DNA from: Prevotella sp.
Lineage (GTDB): Bacteria > Bacteroidota > Bacteroidia > Bacteroidales > Bacteroidaceae
Assembly (NCBI GenBank): GCA_017645645.1
Contig: JAGCOB010000028.1
Coordinates: forward strand, 110,311-174,310
Length of the DNA stretch: 64,000 bases
Direction: 5' to 3'
Shown: in pieces, positions 38,784 through 45,439 of the stretch
Layout: each line of letters begins with the position of its first letter
How positions within the stretch are numbered: position 1 is the first letter of the stretch
Notes under the pieces: generated by a model
The model's database searches: none
What the model saw: only the letters and a program-made list of their open reading frames with translations
Told to the model about the DNA's origin: nothing
Program-made: the position numbers and the translations under genes

Positions 38784-39850
38784 TTATGAACAAGAAAAAG
38801 ATATTAATGATGATGATGCTGATGCTGGCGGTGCTGTCGGCATCAGCACAGAAACTGATTGCGGAGAAAACCGTAATTGATGTGGGTAAGACGGGCTTCC
38901 AACAGCCTGTCACCGCTGTGTTTGAATTCCAGAACAAGGGTGTTCACCGCTTGAAGATAGAGTCGGTACAACCTGACTGTAACTGTACAGCCGTCGAGTA
39001 TCCGAAGACCGTAATCGGCAAGGGTGAGAAGTTTCAGGTCAAGATGATCTATGATGCCAGAATGCTGGGACATTTCGACAAGCAGGCTGCCATCATGACG
39101 AATGCCACCAAGACCCCTGTATATATCCGAATGAAGGGTGTCGTGTCTGCCGACTATCAGGATTACTCAGGTGACTATCCGATAGAGATGGGAAATATGC
39201 GTGTCGACAAGAACGAACTGGAGTTTGACAATGTCAATAAGGGAGAGCAACCCATCGAACAGATCCATGTCTATAACAATGGTAGTAGTTTGATGCGCCC
39301 CTACATCATGCACCTGCCGTCGTGGCTCTCCGCCACGGTGGCTCCTGAGGAGATACGTCCCGGACGTACTGCCACGATTAGTGTAACGCTTAATTCCCAG
39401 AATGTCAGTGACTACGGACTGACACAGTCGTCTATCTATTTGGCAGCTAATCCTGGCGACAAGGCAACGAAGGAGAATCTCATCGGTGTGTCTGCCGTCC
39501 TGTTGCCTTCCTTCCAGCAGATGTCGTCCCAACAGAAGCAGTATGCCCCCAAGATGTATCTGTCGAAGGAACAGGTGGATATCGTCTTTGACGGGAAGGC
39601 AAAGCGAAAGGCGGAGATACAGATTTCCAATATCGGACGTACGCCATTGAACATATCCTCGCTCCAGATGTTTACGGAGGGCTTGCAGATCTCTTTGGGC
39701 AAGAGGACCCTTCAGACTGGTGAATCGACTAAGTTGAAGATTACGGCGGAGCGTGACGAACTGAAGAAGGCACGTACCAAACCCCGTATCCTGATGATTA
39801 CCAACGACCCCGATAAGTCGAAGGTTGTTATAACGATTAATGCAAAATAA
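38780..39850 (+). CDS. DUF1573 domain protein, secreted
   Basis: A 356-residue exported protein; the signal peptide begins MNKKKILMMM (ATG at 38786 also possible) and ends near SASAQ. The first domain (about 28-125) is DUF1573, an immunoglobulin-like fold, with the typical VQPDCNCTAVEYPK cysteine pair and GHFDKQAAIMTNA. A second and third similar beta-sandwich follow (NPGDKATKENLIGV, ISNIGRTPLNISSL). Translationally coupled to the alpha-2-macroglobulin upstream, and it overlaps meaB downstream by 11 bp. Probably an accessory or structural periplasmic protein; exact role unknown. Confidence 0.85.
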   Translation: MIMNKKKILMMMMLMLAVLSASAQKLIAEKTVIDVGKTGFQQPVTAVFEFQNKGVHRLKIESVQPDCNCTAVEYPKTVIGKGEKFQVKMIYDARMLGHFDKQAAIMTNATKTPVYIRMKGVVSADYQDYSGDYPIEMGNMRVDKNELEFDNVNKGEQPIEQIHVYNNGSSLMRPYIMHLPSWLSATVAPEEIRPGRTATISVTLNSQNVSDYGLTQSSIYLAANPGDKATKENLIGVSAVLLPSFQQMSSQQKQYAPKMYLSKEQVDIVFDGKAKRKAEIQISNIGRTPLNISSLQMFTEGLQISLGKRTLQTGESTKLKITAERDELKKARTKPRILMITNDPDKSKVVITINAK

Positions 39851-40949
39851 TGCCATGGACCATCCCGAGAATAGTGCAGAATATGCAGGACTGCAAGTCA
39901 ACAGCGGTGTAGAACAGCCGTCGATCATCAATCCTTATCTGAAGCGCAACCGTTTCAAGCGTCGTGAACTGACGGCGGCAGAGATGGTGGAGGGCATCGT
40001 CAAGGGCGATGTCACCATCCTCTCGCAGGCAGTCACCTTGGTGGAGAGTGTCAATCCCGATCATCAGGCGAAGGCGCAGGAGGTGATTAACAAGTGCTTG
40101 CCGTATAGTGGCAACTCTATCCGCGTGGGTATCAGTGGCGTACCTGGTGCCGGTAAGTCGACCTCCATCGACGAGTTCGGCATCCATGTGCTGAAAGAGA
40201 AAGGCGGTCGCCTTGCCGTTCTTGCCATCGACCCCAGCTCGGAGCGTTCGAAGGGTAGTATCTTAGGTGATAAGACGCGTATGGAGAAACTCTCCACGCA
40301 TCCTGATTCTTTCATCCGTCCTAGTCCGACGGCTGGTTCTTTGGGTGGTGTTGCCCGTAAGACACGTGAGACGATTATCCTCTGTGAGGCGGCTGGCTTC
40401 GACAAGATCTTCGTGGAGACGGTGGGAGTAGGGCAGAGTGAGACGGCTTGTCATTCGATGGTCGATTTCTTCCTGCTCATCCAACTCGCTGGTACTGGCG
40501 ACGACCTGCAGGGTATCAAGCGCGGCATCATGGAGATCTGCGATGCCATCGTCATCAATAAGTGTGATGGTGATAATGTCGACAAGTGTCACATGGCAGC
40601 GACGAATTTCCGCAACGCCCTTCATTTCTTCCCGATGCCTGAGAGTGGCTGGTTGCCGAAGGTGTTGTGCTATAGCGGTTTCTACGGCTATGGTATCAAG
40701 GAGGTATGGGATATGATTTACGAGTATATGGATTTCGTGAAGGCGAACGGCTATTTCGACTATCGTCGCAACGAACAGTCAAAATACTGGATGTACGAGA
40801 GCATCAACGAACACCTGCGCCTGAACTTCTACAATAATCCGGTTATCCGTCAGCGGTTGCAGGAGGCAGAACAGTCGGTATTGGCAGGTCAGCAGACCTC
40901 CTTCATGGCAGCGCATGGTCTCCTCGACCTCTATTATAATTCCCTATAG
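39840..40949 (+). CDS. meaB: Methylmalonyl-CoA mutase-associated GTPase MeaB
   Basis: A 369-residue G3E-family P-loop GTPase that protects and loads adenosylcobalamin into methylmalonyl-CoA mutase, used by Bacteroidota for propionate formation. Walker A GVPGAGKST at about 99-107, AIDPSSERSKGSILGDKTRM, VETVGVGQSE (switch) and NKCDGDN for guanine recognition. The N-terminal ~45 residues are a divergent extension; a start at 39855 is also possible. It overlaps the DUF1573 gene by 11 bp, and a perfect palindrome covers its stop codon. Confidence 0.93.
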   Translation: MQNNAMDHPENSAEYAGLQVNSGVEQPSIINPYLKRNRFKRRELTAAEMVEGIVKGDVTILSQAVTLVESVNPDHQAKAQEVINKCLPYSGNSIRVGISGVPGAGKSTSIDEFGIHVLKEKGGRLAVLAIDPSSERSKGSILGDKTRMEKLSTHPDSFIRPSPTAGSLGGVARKTRETIILCEAAGFDKIFVETVGVGQSETACHSMVDFFLLIQLAGTGDDLQGIKRGIMEICDAIVINKCDGDNVDKCHMAATNFRNALHFFPMPESGWLPKVLCYSGFYGYGIKEVWDMIYEYMDFVKANGYFDYRRNEQSKYWMYESINEHLRLNFYNNPVIRQRLQEAEQSVLAGQQTSFMAAHGLLDLYYNSL

Positions 40950-40966
40950 TCCCTATAGGGACTATA
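40945..40966. repeat. Perfect 22-bp palindrome over the meaB stop
   Basis: The arm TATAGTCCCTA (40945-40955) is followed directly by its reverse complement TAGGGACTATA (40956-40966). It covers the meaB stop codon (40947-40949) and ends 17 bp before ispH. No T-run follows, so it is not an ordinary terminator. Confidence 0.85.
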
Positions 40967-40983
40967 GTAACTATATAAAAATT

Positions 40984-41859
40984 ATGCTCAAAGTTGAGAT
41001 AGACAACGGCAGTGGTTTCTGCTTCGGTGTGACAACGGCGATCCAGAAAGCCGAAGAGGAACTGGCAAAAGGTAACACACTCTATTGCTTGGGCGATATT
41101 GTGCATAACGGGATGGAGTGTGATCGCTTGCGCCAGATGGGACTTGTCACCATCAACCACGAGGAGATGCAGAAGCTGCACGACGTGAAGGTGCTGTTAC
41201 GTGCACATGGCGAGCCTCCTGCCACCTACGAGCTTGCCCGTCGAAACAATATCGAGATCATTGATGCCACCTGCCCTGTGGTGCTCCAACTCCAGAAACG
41301 TATCAAAAAACAATACCTTAATCCGCTAACCGATAACCCATCATCGCTAACCGCTCAAATTGTCATTTTCGGCAAGAACGGTCATGCGGAAGTGTTGGGA
41401 CTGGTAGGTCAGACGGAGGGTAAGGCGATTGTCATCGAACAGTTCGAGGATGTCAAACAACTCGACTTCTCGCGTGATATCTATCTCTATAGCCAGACCA
41501 CGAAGTCGTTGGATGAGTTCCATCGTATCATCGAATACATCCAGCAGCATATCTCGCCAGAGGCTACCTTCAAGAGCTTCGATACCATCTGCCGCAGTGT
41601 GGCGAACCGTATGCCGAATATCTCGTCGTTTGCCACCAAACATGACCTTATCCTTTTTGTCTGCGGACGGAAGAGCAGTAATGGAAAGGTACTCTTCAAC
41701 GAGTGCCTGCGTGTCAATCCCAATACCCATCTCATCGAAGGACCGGAAGAGATTGATTCCGCCTGGCTGCAAGACATAGAGACCGTTGGCATCTGTGGAG
41801 CCACCAGTACGCCCAAGTGGCTCATGGAACAGTGCCGCGATGCCTTGCAGCAGATGTAA
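40984..41859 (+). CDS. ispH: 4-hydroxy-3-methylbut-2-enyl diphosphate reductase
   Basis: A 291-residue iron-sulfur enzyme for the last step of the MEP pathway, giving IPP and DMAPP. Cluster cysteines are visible in SGFCFGV (N-terminus), DATCPVV and FDTICRSVANR. The frame is open from 40915, but MLKVEIDNGSGFCFGV at 40984 is the natural start. A ~12-residue insertion (KKQYLNPLTDNPSSLTAQIV) after the second cysteine comes from a short DNA repeat (CGCTAACCG at 41324 and 41345). The active protein is expected, since the insertion lies in a surface loop region. Confidence 0.95.
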   Translation: MLKVEIDNGSGFCFGVTTAIQKAEEELAKGNTLYCLGDIVHNGMECDRLRQMGLVTINHEEMQKLHDVKVLLRAHGEPPATYELARRNNIEIIDATCPVVLQLQKRIKKQYLNPLTDNPSSLTAQIVIFGKNGHAEVLGLVGQTEGKAIVIEQFEDVKQLDFSRDIYLYSQTTKSLDEFHRIIEYIQQHISPEATFKSFDTICRSVANRMPNISSFATKHDLILFVCGRKSSNGKVLFNECLRVNPNTHLIEGPEEIDSAWLQDIETVGICGATSTPKWLMEQCRDALQQM

Positions 41860-41860
41860 C

Positions 41861-41868
41861 TATCTTTG
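41861..41868 (+). promoter_or_regulatory. -7 element before the beta-helix gene
   Basis: TATCTTTG two bp after the ispH stop. Transcription from it would start after the only upstream TTG start candidate. Confidence 0.55.
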
Positions 41869-43011
41869 CCATATAAAACGACTAAAAACTATAATTTAAC
41901 AAAGAAACACAAACTATTCACCTTGCTGGCAGCACTGCTATGCACTACAGCTACTTGGGCGACAGATTACAATGTCGGCACAGATAGTGAGTTGCGTGCA
42001 GCGATACAGAACGACGGTGCGAATATCACTGTTACGGCAGACATCGACCTCAGCAATAGTACACTGAGTATCGCCAGCGGCAAGATGGTGACTATCAATC
42101 TGAATAATCATACGCTGGACCGCAAACTGACGAAACGCGGAGAAGGCGGCGGTCAAGTCATTACCGTGCGCAGCAGTGCCACACTAAATCTCAGCAACGG
42201 AACACTGAAAGGCGGCTGGGGAGGTGCTGGCGGTGCCCTCGTCAATGAAGGCGGTACGGTGACGCTCACCGATGTCACCATCACCAACAATGTCGCTGAT
42301 GACCGAGGCGGTGGTATCTGCAACATTTATAGAAACAACTTTAAGATGCAGGGGGCGAACATCATCACTGACAACATCGCTGGCGGTGTCCCCAGCAATG
42401 TCTTCTTGATGGCGCGTTGTTTGATTACCCTCACCGGCAGCATCGCAGACAGCCAAATAGGTGTCACCCTGGAGAGGGTGCCTGAGACGTTTACCAAAGG
42501 ATATAATACCTATCACCACGGTGTTCCCTATACGTTCTTTACGTGCGACAGACCCGAATTCAATATTATTTATTACACCAGTTCCGACGAGGAGGTGAAT
42601 ATCAGTACTATCTATATCAAAGGCCCCAATGTGCATATCATCCTCTGTGATAATGCCAAACTCCATGTTGAGAATGAAATAGACGTCTGGGAAGGTCACA
42701 CGGTCTATTTCCATGCCCAGTCTGCCGGTTCGTCTATGGGAAAACTGACAGCGGCTGGCATCGGTGGTAATATGAGTGGTTATGCTGGGGGAAACATAGA
42801 GATACACGGCGGATACTTCGATTTGCAGGGAACTTATAACTGCGCCGCGATTGGCGGCAAGTATAACACCGGCAGTAACATCACCATCTTTGACGGTCAG
42901 ATTAATGCGACAGGAAGAGACTGCGCTGCCGGCATCGGCGGTGGGTATGGGTGCGAGAATTACGGAAACATCATGATTTACGACGGCACCATTGAGGCAA
43001 CTTGTTATTAA
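41866..43011 (+). CDS. Parallel beta-helix surface protein, probably a decayed or truncated form
   Basis: The frame encodes a signal-peptide-like stretch (KKHKLFTLLAALLCTTATWA) and then beta-helix repeats (VTLTDVTITNNVADDRGGGIC, NIEIHGGYFD, NITIFDGQINATGRDCAAGIGGG) as in Prevotella surface adhesins and pectin-lyase folds. There is no ATG: the frame's first start codon, TTG at 41866-41868, sits inside the -7 box and cannot be in the mRNA; the next is TTG at 41923, inside the signal peptide. The C-terminus stops abruptly after one GAGIGGGYG-type unit, with no sorting domain, although relatives usually carry many. I read it as a pseudogene-like remnant; use of a non-canonical start is the alternative. 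Confidence 0.55.
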   Translation: MPYKTTKNYNLTKKHKLFTLLAALLCTTATWATDYNVGTDSELRAAIQNDGANITVTADIDLSNSTLSIASGKMVTINLNNHTLDRKLTKRGEGGGQVITVRSSATLNLSNGTLKGGWGGAGGALVNEGGTVTLTDVTITNNVADDRGGGICNIYRNNFKMQGANIITDNIAGGVPSNVFLMARCLITLTGSIADSQIGVTLERVPETFTKGYNTYHHGVPYTFFTCDRPEFNIIYYTSSDEEVNISTIYIKGPNVHIILCDNAKLHVENEIDVWEGHTVYFHAQSAGSSMGKLTAAGIGGNMSGYAGGNIEIHGGYFDLQGTYNCAAIGGKYNTGSNITIFDGQINATGRDCAAGIGGGYGCENYGNIMIYDGTIEATCY

Positions 43012-43027
43012 GTAAAATATAGAAGTT

Positions 43028-43219
43028 ATGCAAAAGAAGATATACGATAAGCCGACGGTGGAGGTAGTGATTATTAAAACCACCCAACAGTTGTTGATAG
43101 GTAGTGTGACAGATATCAATAATAACGTAGACATCGATTTCGGTGGTGGCGGAAACGTTCCCGCCCTCGCACCTGGTTTTGACTTTGACATGGACTTTGA
43201 CAAGTTGGAATTCATATAA
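43028..43219 (+). CDS. Small protein, 63 aa, Gly/Asp-rich tail
   Basis: A 63-residue product starting MQKKIYDKPTVEVVIIKTTQ and ending in a Gly, Asp and Phe-rich tail (DIDFGGGGNVPALAP, then FDFDMDF). The basic N-terminus with a Pro-Val-Glu-Val-Val core resembles a class of very short Bacteroidota proteins found near surface proteins; their function is unknown to me. It follows the beta-helix frame by 16 bp, so the two may share a transcript, and is followed by a terminator-like hairpin. Confidence 0.6.
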   Translation: MQKKIYDKPTVEVVIIKTTQQLLIGSVTDINNNVDIDFGGGGNVPALAPGFDFDMDFDKLEFI

Positions 43220-43293
43220 GCCCCTTTTATGTATCTCCATCATTTATACCAGTCCTTTCTCAACGGTCAATTCCGTAAAAAAAGTTAAATTAT

Positions 43294-43331
43294 CATAGGG
43301 TGTCCTGACTTATGGGACACCCTATGCTTTT
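43294..43331. terminator. Hairpin after the 63-aa gene
   Basis: CATAGGGTGTCC (43294-43305) and GGACACCCTATG (43315-43326) form a 12-bp perfect stem with a 9-nt loop, followed by CTTTTCTTT. Confidence 0.7.
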
Positions 43332-43368
43332 CTTTGCACATGAATTTAATGTTGAACTAAAAATTCGA

Positions 43369-43581
43369 ATGATGATGACAGCAAAGAAAATGAATCTGGA
43401 TATGTTGATTGACCTCACGATGACTCGCCTCTTTCAATTGGCAGAGTATGTGTGCAACAGGTTCTCGTCAAATACGGACGAGCCCATAGCCCCGGTCCCC
43501 CCAACTTCCCCATCGGAAGAAGTTCCTCCCATCCGCTTCTCTCACGAGGACAGGATGGTGGAAGGGGAGTTGTTTAAGTAA
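43369..43581 (+). CDS. Small hypothetical protein, 70 aa, whose 3' end is duplicated
   Basis: The frame opens at 43312, but that start lies inside the preceding hairpin, so I prefer the ATG at 43369 (MMMTAKKMNLDMLIDL...). The first half is helical with a hydrophobic face (LTMTRLFQLAEYVCNRF) and the second half is Pro-rich. The last 57 bp, from PPIRFSHED to the stop, recur at 44383-44439 with a single base change. I do not recognise it; it might be a short DNA-associated or structural peptide. Confidence 0.45.
   Translation: MMMTAKKMNLDMLIDLTMTRLFQLAEYVCNRFSSNTDEPIAPVPPTSPSEEVPPIRFSHEDRMVEGELFK
43525..43581 (+). repeat. 57-bp direct repeat, copy 1
   Basis: Identical to 44383-44439 except for one base (G in caGgatgg, A in copy 2). 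It forms the 3' end of the 70-aa gene. Confidence 0.9.
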
Positions 43582-43632
43582 GTGAGGAGTAAATACGGGT
43601 GATGCATTTTTTATAAAAATAATACAAAAAGA

Positions 43633-43664
43633 TTTGGATTGTAACTAAATTATAGTTACATTTG
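43633..43664 (+). promoter_or_regulatory. hicAB promoter with internal operator
   Basis: TTTG (43633-43636), 20 bp, TACATTTG (43657-43664). Between and overlapping them an inverted repeat TGTAACTA (43640-43647) / TAGTTACA (43653-43660) would let a HicB dimer block RNA polymerase. Confidence 0.65.
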
Positions 43665-43688
43665 CAGTTAAAAAGAAGAACTTACGAT

Positions 43689-43949
43689 ATGGGAACAAAG
43701 GAAAAGCTACGTGAAAGGTTTATGAAAATGCCTTCAGACTTTACGTTTGACGAGATGCAACGTCTGTTAGAGGGCTATGGCTATGAACGTGGCAACAAAG
43801 GCAAAACTTCTGGATCTCGACTGATTTTTAAGAATGGTGATAAACGACCTATCATGTTACATAAGCCACACCCAGGCAACATAGTTAAAGAATATGCCAT
43901 GAAGCAGGTGATGGATGATTTACGCGAAGCAGGATTTATAAAAAAATAG
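43689..43949 (+). CDS. hicA: HicA family mRNA interferase toxin
   Basis: An 86-residue toxin of the HicA type, a small double-stranded-RNA-binding-like fold that cuts mRNA. The conserved pattern is present: GYGYERGNKGKTSGSRLIF, then the active-site histidine in MLHKPHPGN, and VKEYAMKQVMDDLREAGF at the end. The open frame starts at 43662, but the ATG at 43689 is the right one. hicB starts 12 bp after the stop. The order toxin then antitoxin is the usual HicAB arrangement. Confidence 0.88.
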   Translation: MGTKEKLRERFMKMPSDFTFDEMQRLLEGYGYERGNKGKTSGSRLIFKNGDKRPIMLHKPHPGNIVKEYAMKQVMDDLREAGFIKK

Positions 43950-43961
43950 GAGGAATGTATT

Positions 43962-44306
43962 ATGAATACAATGACGTACAAGGGTTATTTAGGATCGGTG
44001 TCCTATAGCGATAAAGACCAAGTGTTCTTCGGAAAGATAGAAGGTATCAATGGTCTTGTAAACTTTGAAGGCGAGAGCGTCAAAGAATTAACGGCTGCAT
44101 TCCACGAAGCAGTGGACGACTATCTGGCATATTGTAAAGAAGAAGGGATAGAGCCTGATAAGAGTTATACAGGTGTTCTGAATGTCAGGCTTACCCCTGC
44201 TATTCATCGTCAGATAGCCAAACTTGCACTTAAAGCAGGACTTACCATCAATGCGTACATCAAAGATGCTTTGGAAGAAAAGGTAGAAGCGTCTTTAGCG
44301 GTGTAA
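43962..44306 (+). CDS. hicB: HicB family antitoxin
   Basis: A 114-residue antitoxin that neutralises HicA and represses its own promoter. The degenerate RNase-H-like N-terminal domain (KGYLGSVSYSDKDQVFFGKI, then SVKELTAAFHEAVDDYLAYC) is followed by a C-terminal ribbon-helix-helix (SYTGVLNVRLTPAIHRQIAKLALKAG...). A strong Shine-Dalgarno (AGGAGG) precedes the ATG. Confidence 0.88.
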   Translation: MNTMTYKGYLGSVSYSDKDQVFFGKIEGINGLVNFEGESVKELTAAFHEAVDDYLAYCKEEGIEPDKSYTGVLNVRLTPAIHRQIAKLALKAGLTINAYIKDALEEKVEASLAV

Positions 44307-44329
44307 TCTCCGTAAACTCTGGAATAGTT

Positions 44330-44376
44330 CTGAAGTGAACCCAGAAAGTTGGACACAACTTAATGGCTCACTTCAG
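44330..44376. repeat. Insertion-sequence end remnant
   Basis: Between inverted CTGAAGTGA (44330-44338) and TCACTTCAG (44368-44376) lies tgaacccagaaagttggaca, which resembles the termini of IS3-group elements. No transposase is left. Confidence 0.4.
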
Positions 44377-44382
44377 CATTTC

Positions 44383-44439
44383 CCTCCCATCCGCTTCTCT
44401 CACGAGGACAAGATGGTGGAAGGGGAGTTGTTTAAGTAA
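44383..44439 (+). repeat. 57-bp direct repeat, copy 2
   Basis: Second copy, 858 bp downstream of copy 1. Here it is not preceded by the rest of the 70-aa gene, so it is a duplicated fragment. Confidence 0.9.
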
Positions 44440-44459
44440 AGGTATAATAAACATAGAAA

Positions 44460-45335
44460 ATGGATACATTATACATTGTTGGCAACGGTTTTGACATTCA
44501 TCATGGAATAAAGTCAAGTTATCGCGACTTTCACCAATGGATAAAACATGAGAGTGTCAATAATGTGCGATTTGCTTTCACTGTTTTTCAACTTGAGAAA
44601 TTTTTCAATGACAATTGCATATTGTGGTCTGACTTTGAGCATAATATGGGAGAGTATGATGTTGAGACTGTTGCTAACCAACGATTTGGATTATTCCCCG
44701 AGGCATTGGTTATAGAGGATATTGAAGGAATGAATGACATCGTTATCTCAAGTGGACTTTCATATCTGGATTCTCTTTCAGAAACACTGACTTCAGTATT
44801 TCGAAAGTGGATAAAAACCATAGAAACGGATAAAGAACCAGATATGTCCCTGTCAGATTCAGCGTTGTATCTGACATTCAACTATACAGACACGCTAGAA
44901 AAACTATACGGTATTCCTTTCAGTAACATCCTTCACATTCATGGTTCTATCTTGAGTGAAGAAACCCCTCTTATCGTTGGTCACAACCATAAGGTTGATC
45001 CTCTGTCTGTTGCCATAAAAGGGAACGACTTCCGAGACAATAACGAGCGTATTGACAGGATTTGTGAGATGAACAGCCTTGTTAAGCCATGTTATGAAAT
45101 CATAGAAAGAAATAGTTTCTTTTTTGAAAAGCTGAATACTATTTCCCAAATTGTTGTACTTGGAGTATCTTATAATGACATTGACCTTCCATATTTCAGG
45201 AAGGTAAAGGCATCTGTTTTGCCAGATGCTGTGTGGAAAATGGGGTGGCATACGAAAAAGGACAAAGACAAGATAGACAATTACCAACATGTTCTTAGAC
45301 TTGCTGGAGAAAAGACACTTCAATTTCAGTTTTAG
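44460..45335 (+). CDS. AbiH family abortive infection protein
   Basis: A 291-residue cytoplasmic protein. The N-terminal YIVGNGFDIHHGIKSSYRDF, central LTFNYTDTLEKLYG with the following HIHG, GHN, and C-terminal VVLGVSYNDIDLPYF are the hallmarks of AbiH, a family first found as a phage-abortive-infection factor in lactococci. The mechanism is not known. It sits between the HicAB pair and the restriction operon, fitting a defence island. Base composition is clearly AT-richer than the flanking core genes. Confidence 0.85.
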   Translation: MDTLYIVGNGFDIHHGIKSSYRDFHQWIKHESVNNVRFAFTVFQLEKFFNDNCILWSDFEHNMGEYDVETVANQRFGLFPEALVIEDIEGMNDIVISSGLSYLDSLSETLTSVFRKWIKTIETDKEPDMSLSDSALYLTFNYTDTLEKLYGIPFSNILHIHGSILSEETPLIVGHNHKVDPLSVAIKGNDFRDNNERIDRICEMNSLVKPCYEIIERNSFFFEKLNTISQIVVLGVSYNDIDLPYFRKVKASVLPDAVWKMGWHTKKDKDKIDNYQHVLRLAGEKTLQFQF

Positions 45336-45406
45336 CAAAACTCACATCATTTTATTAATAATGTGTAAAAATATAACTGGTTGTAAATAATCTCAAAGAT
45401 TATTTG

Positions 45407-45414
45407 TATTTTTG
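45407..45414 (+). promoter_or_regulatory. -7 element for the restriction-modification operon
   Basis: TATTTTTG, 25 bp before the ATG at 45440; matches TAnnTTTG. Confidence 0.5.
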
Positions 45415-45439
45415 CAAGTTAGAATAGAGTCGAAGAGAT

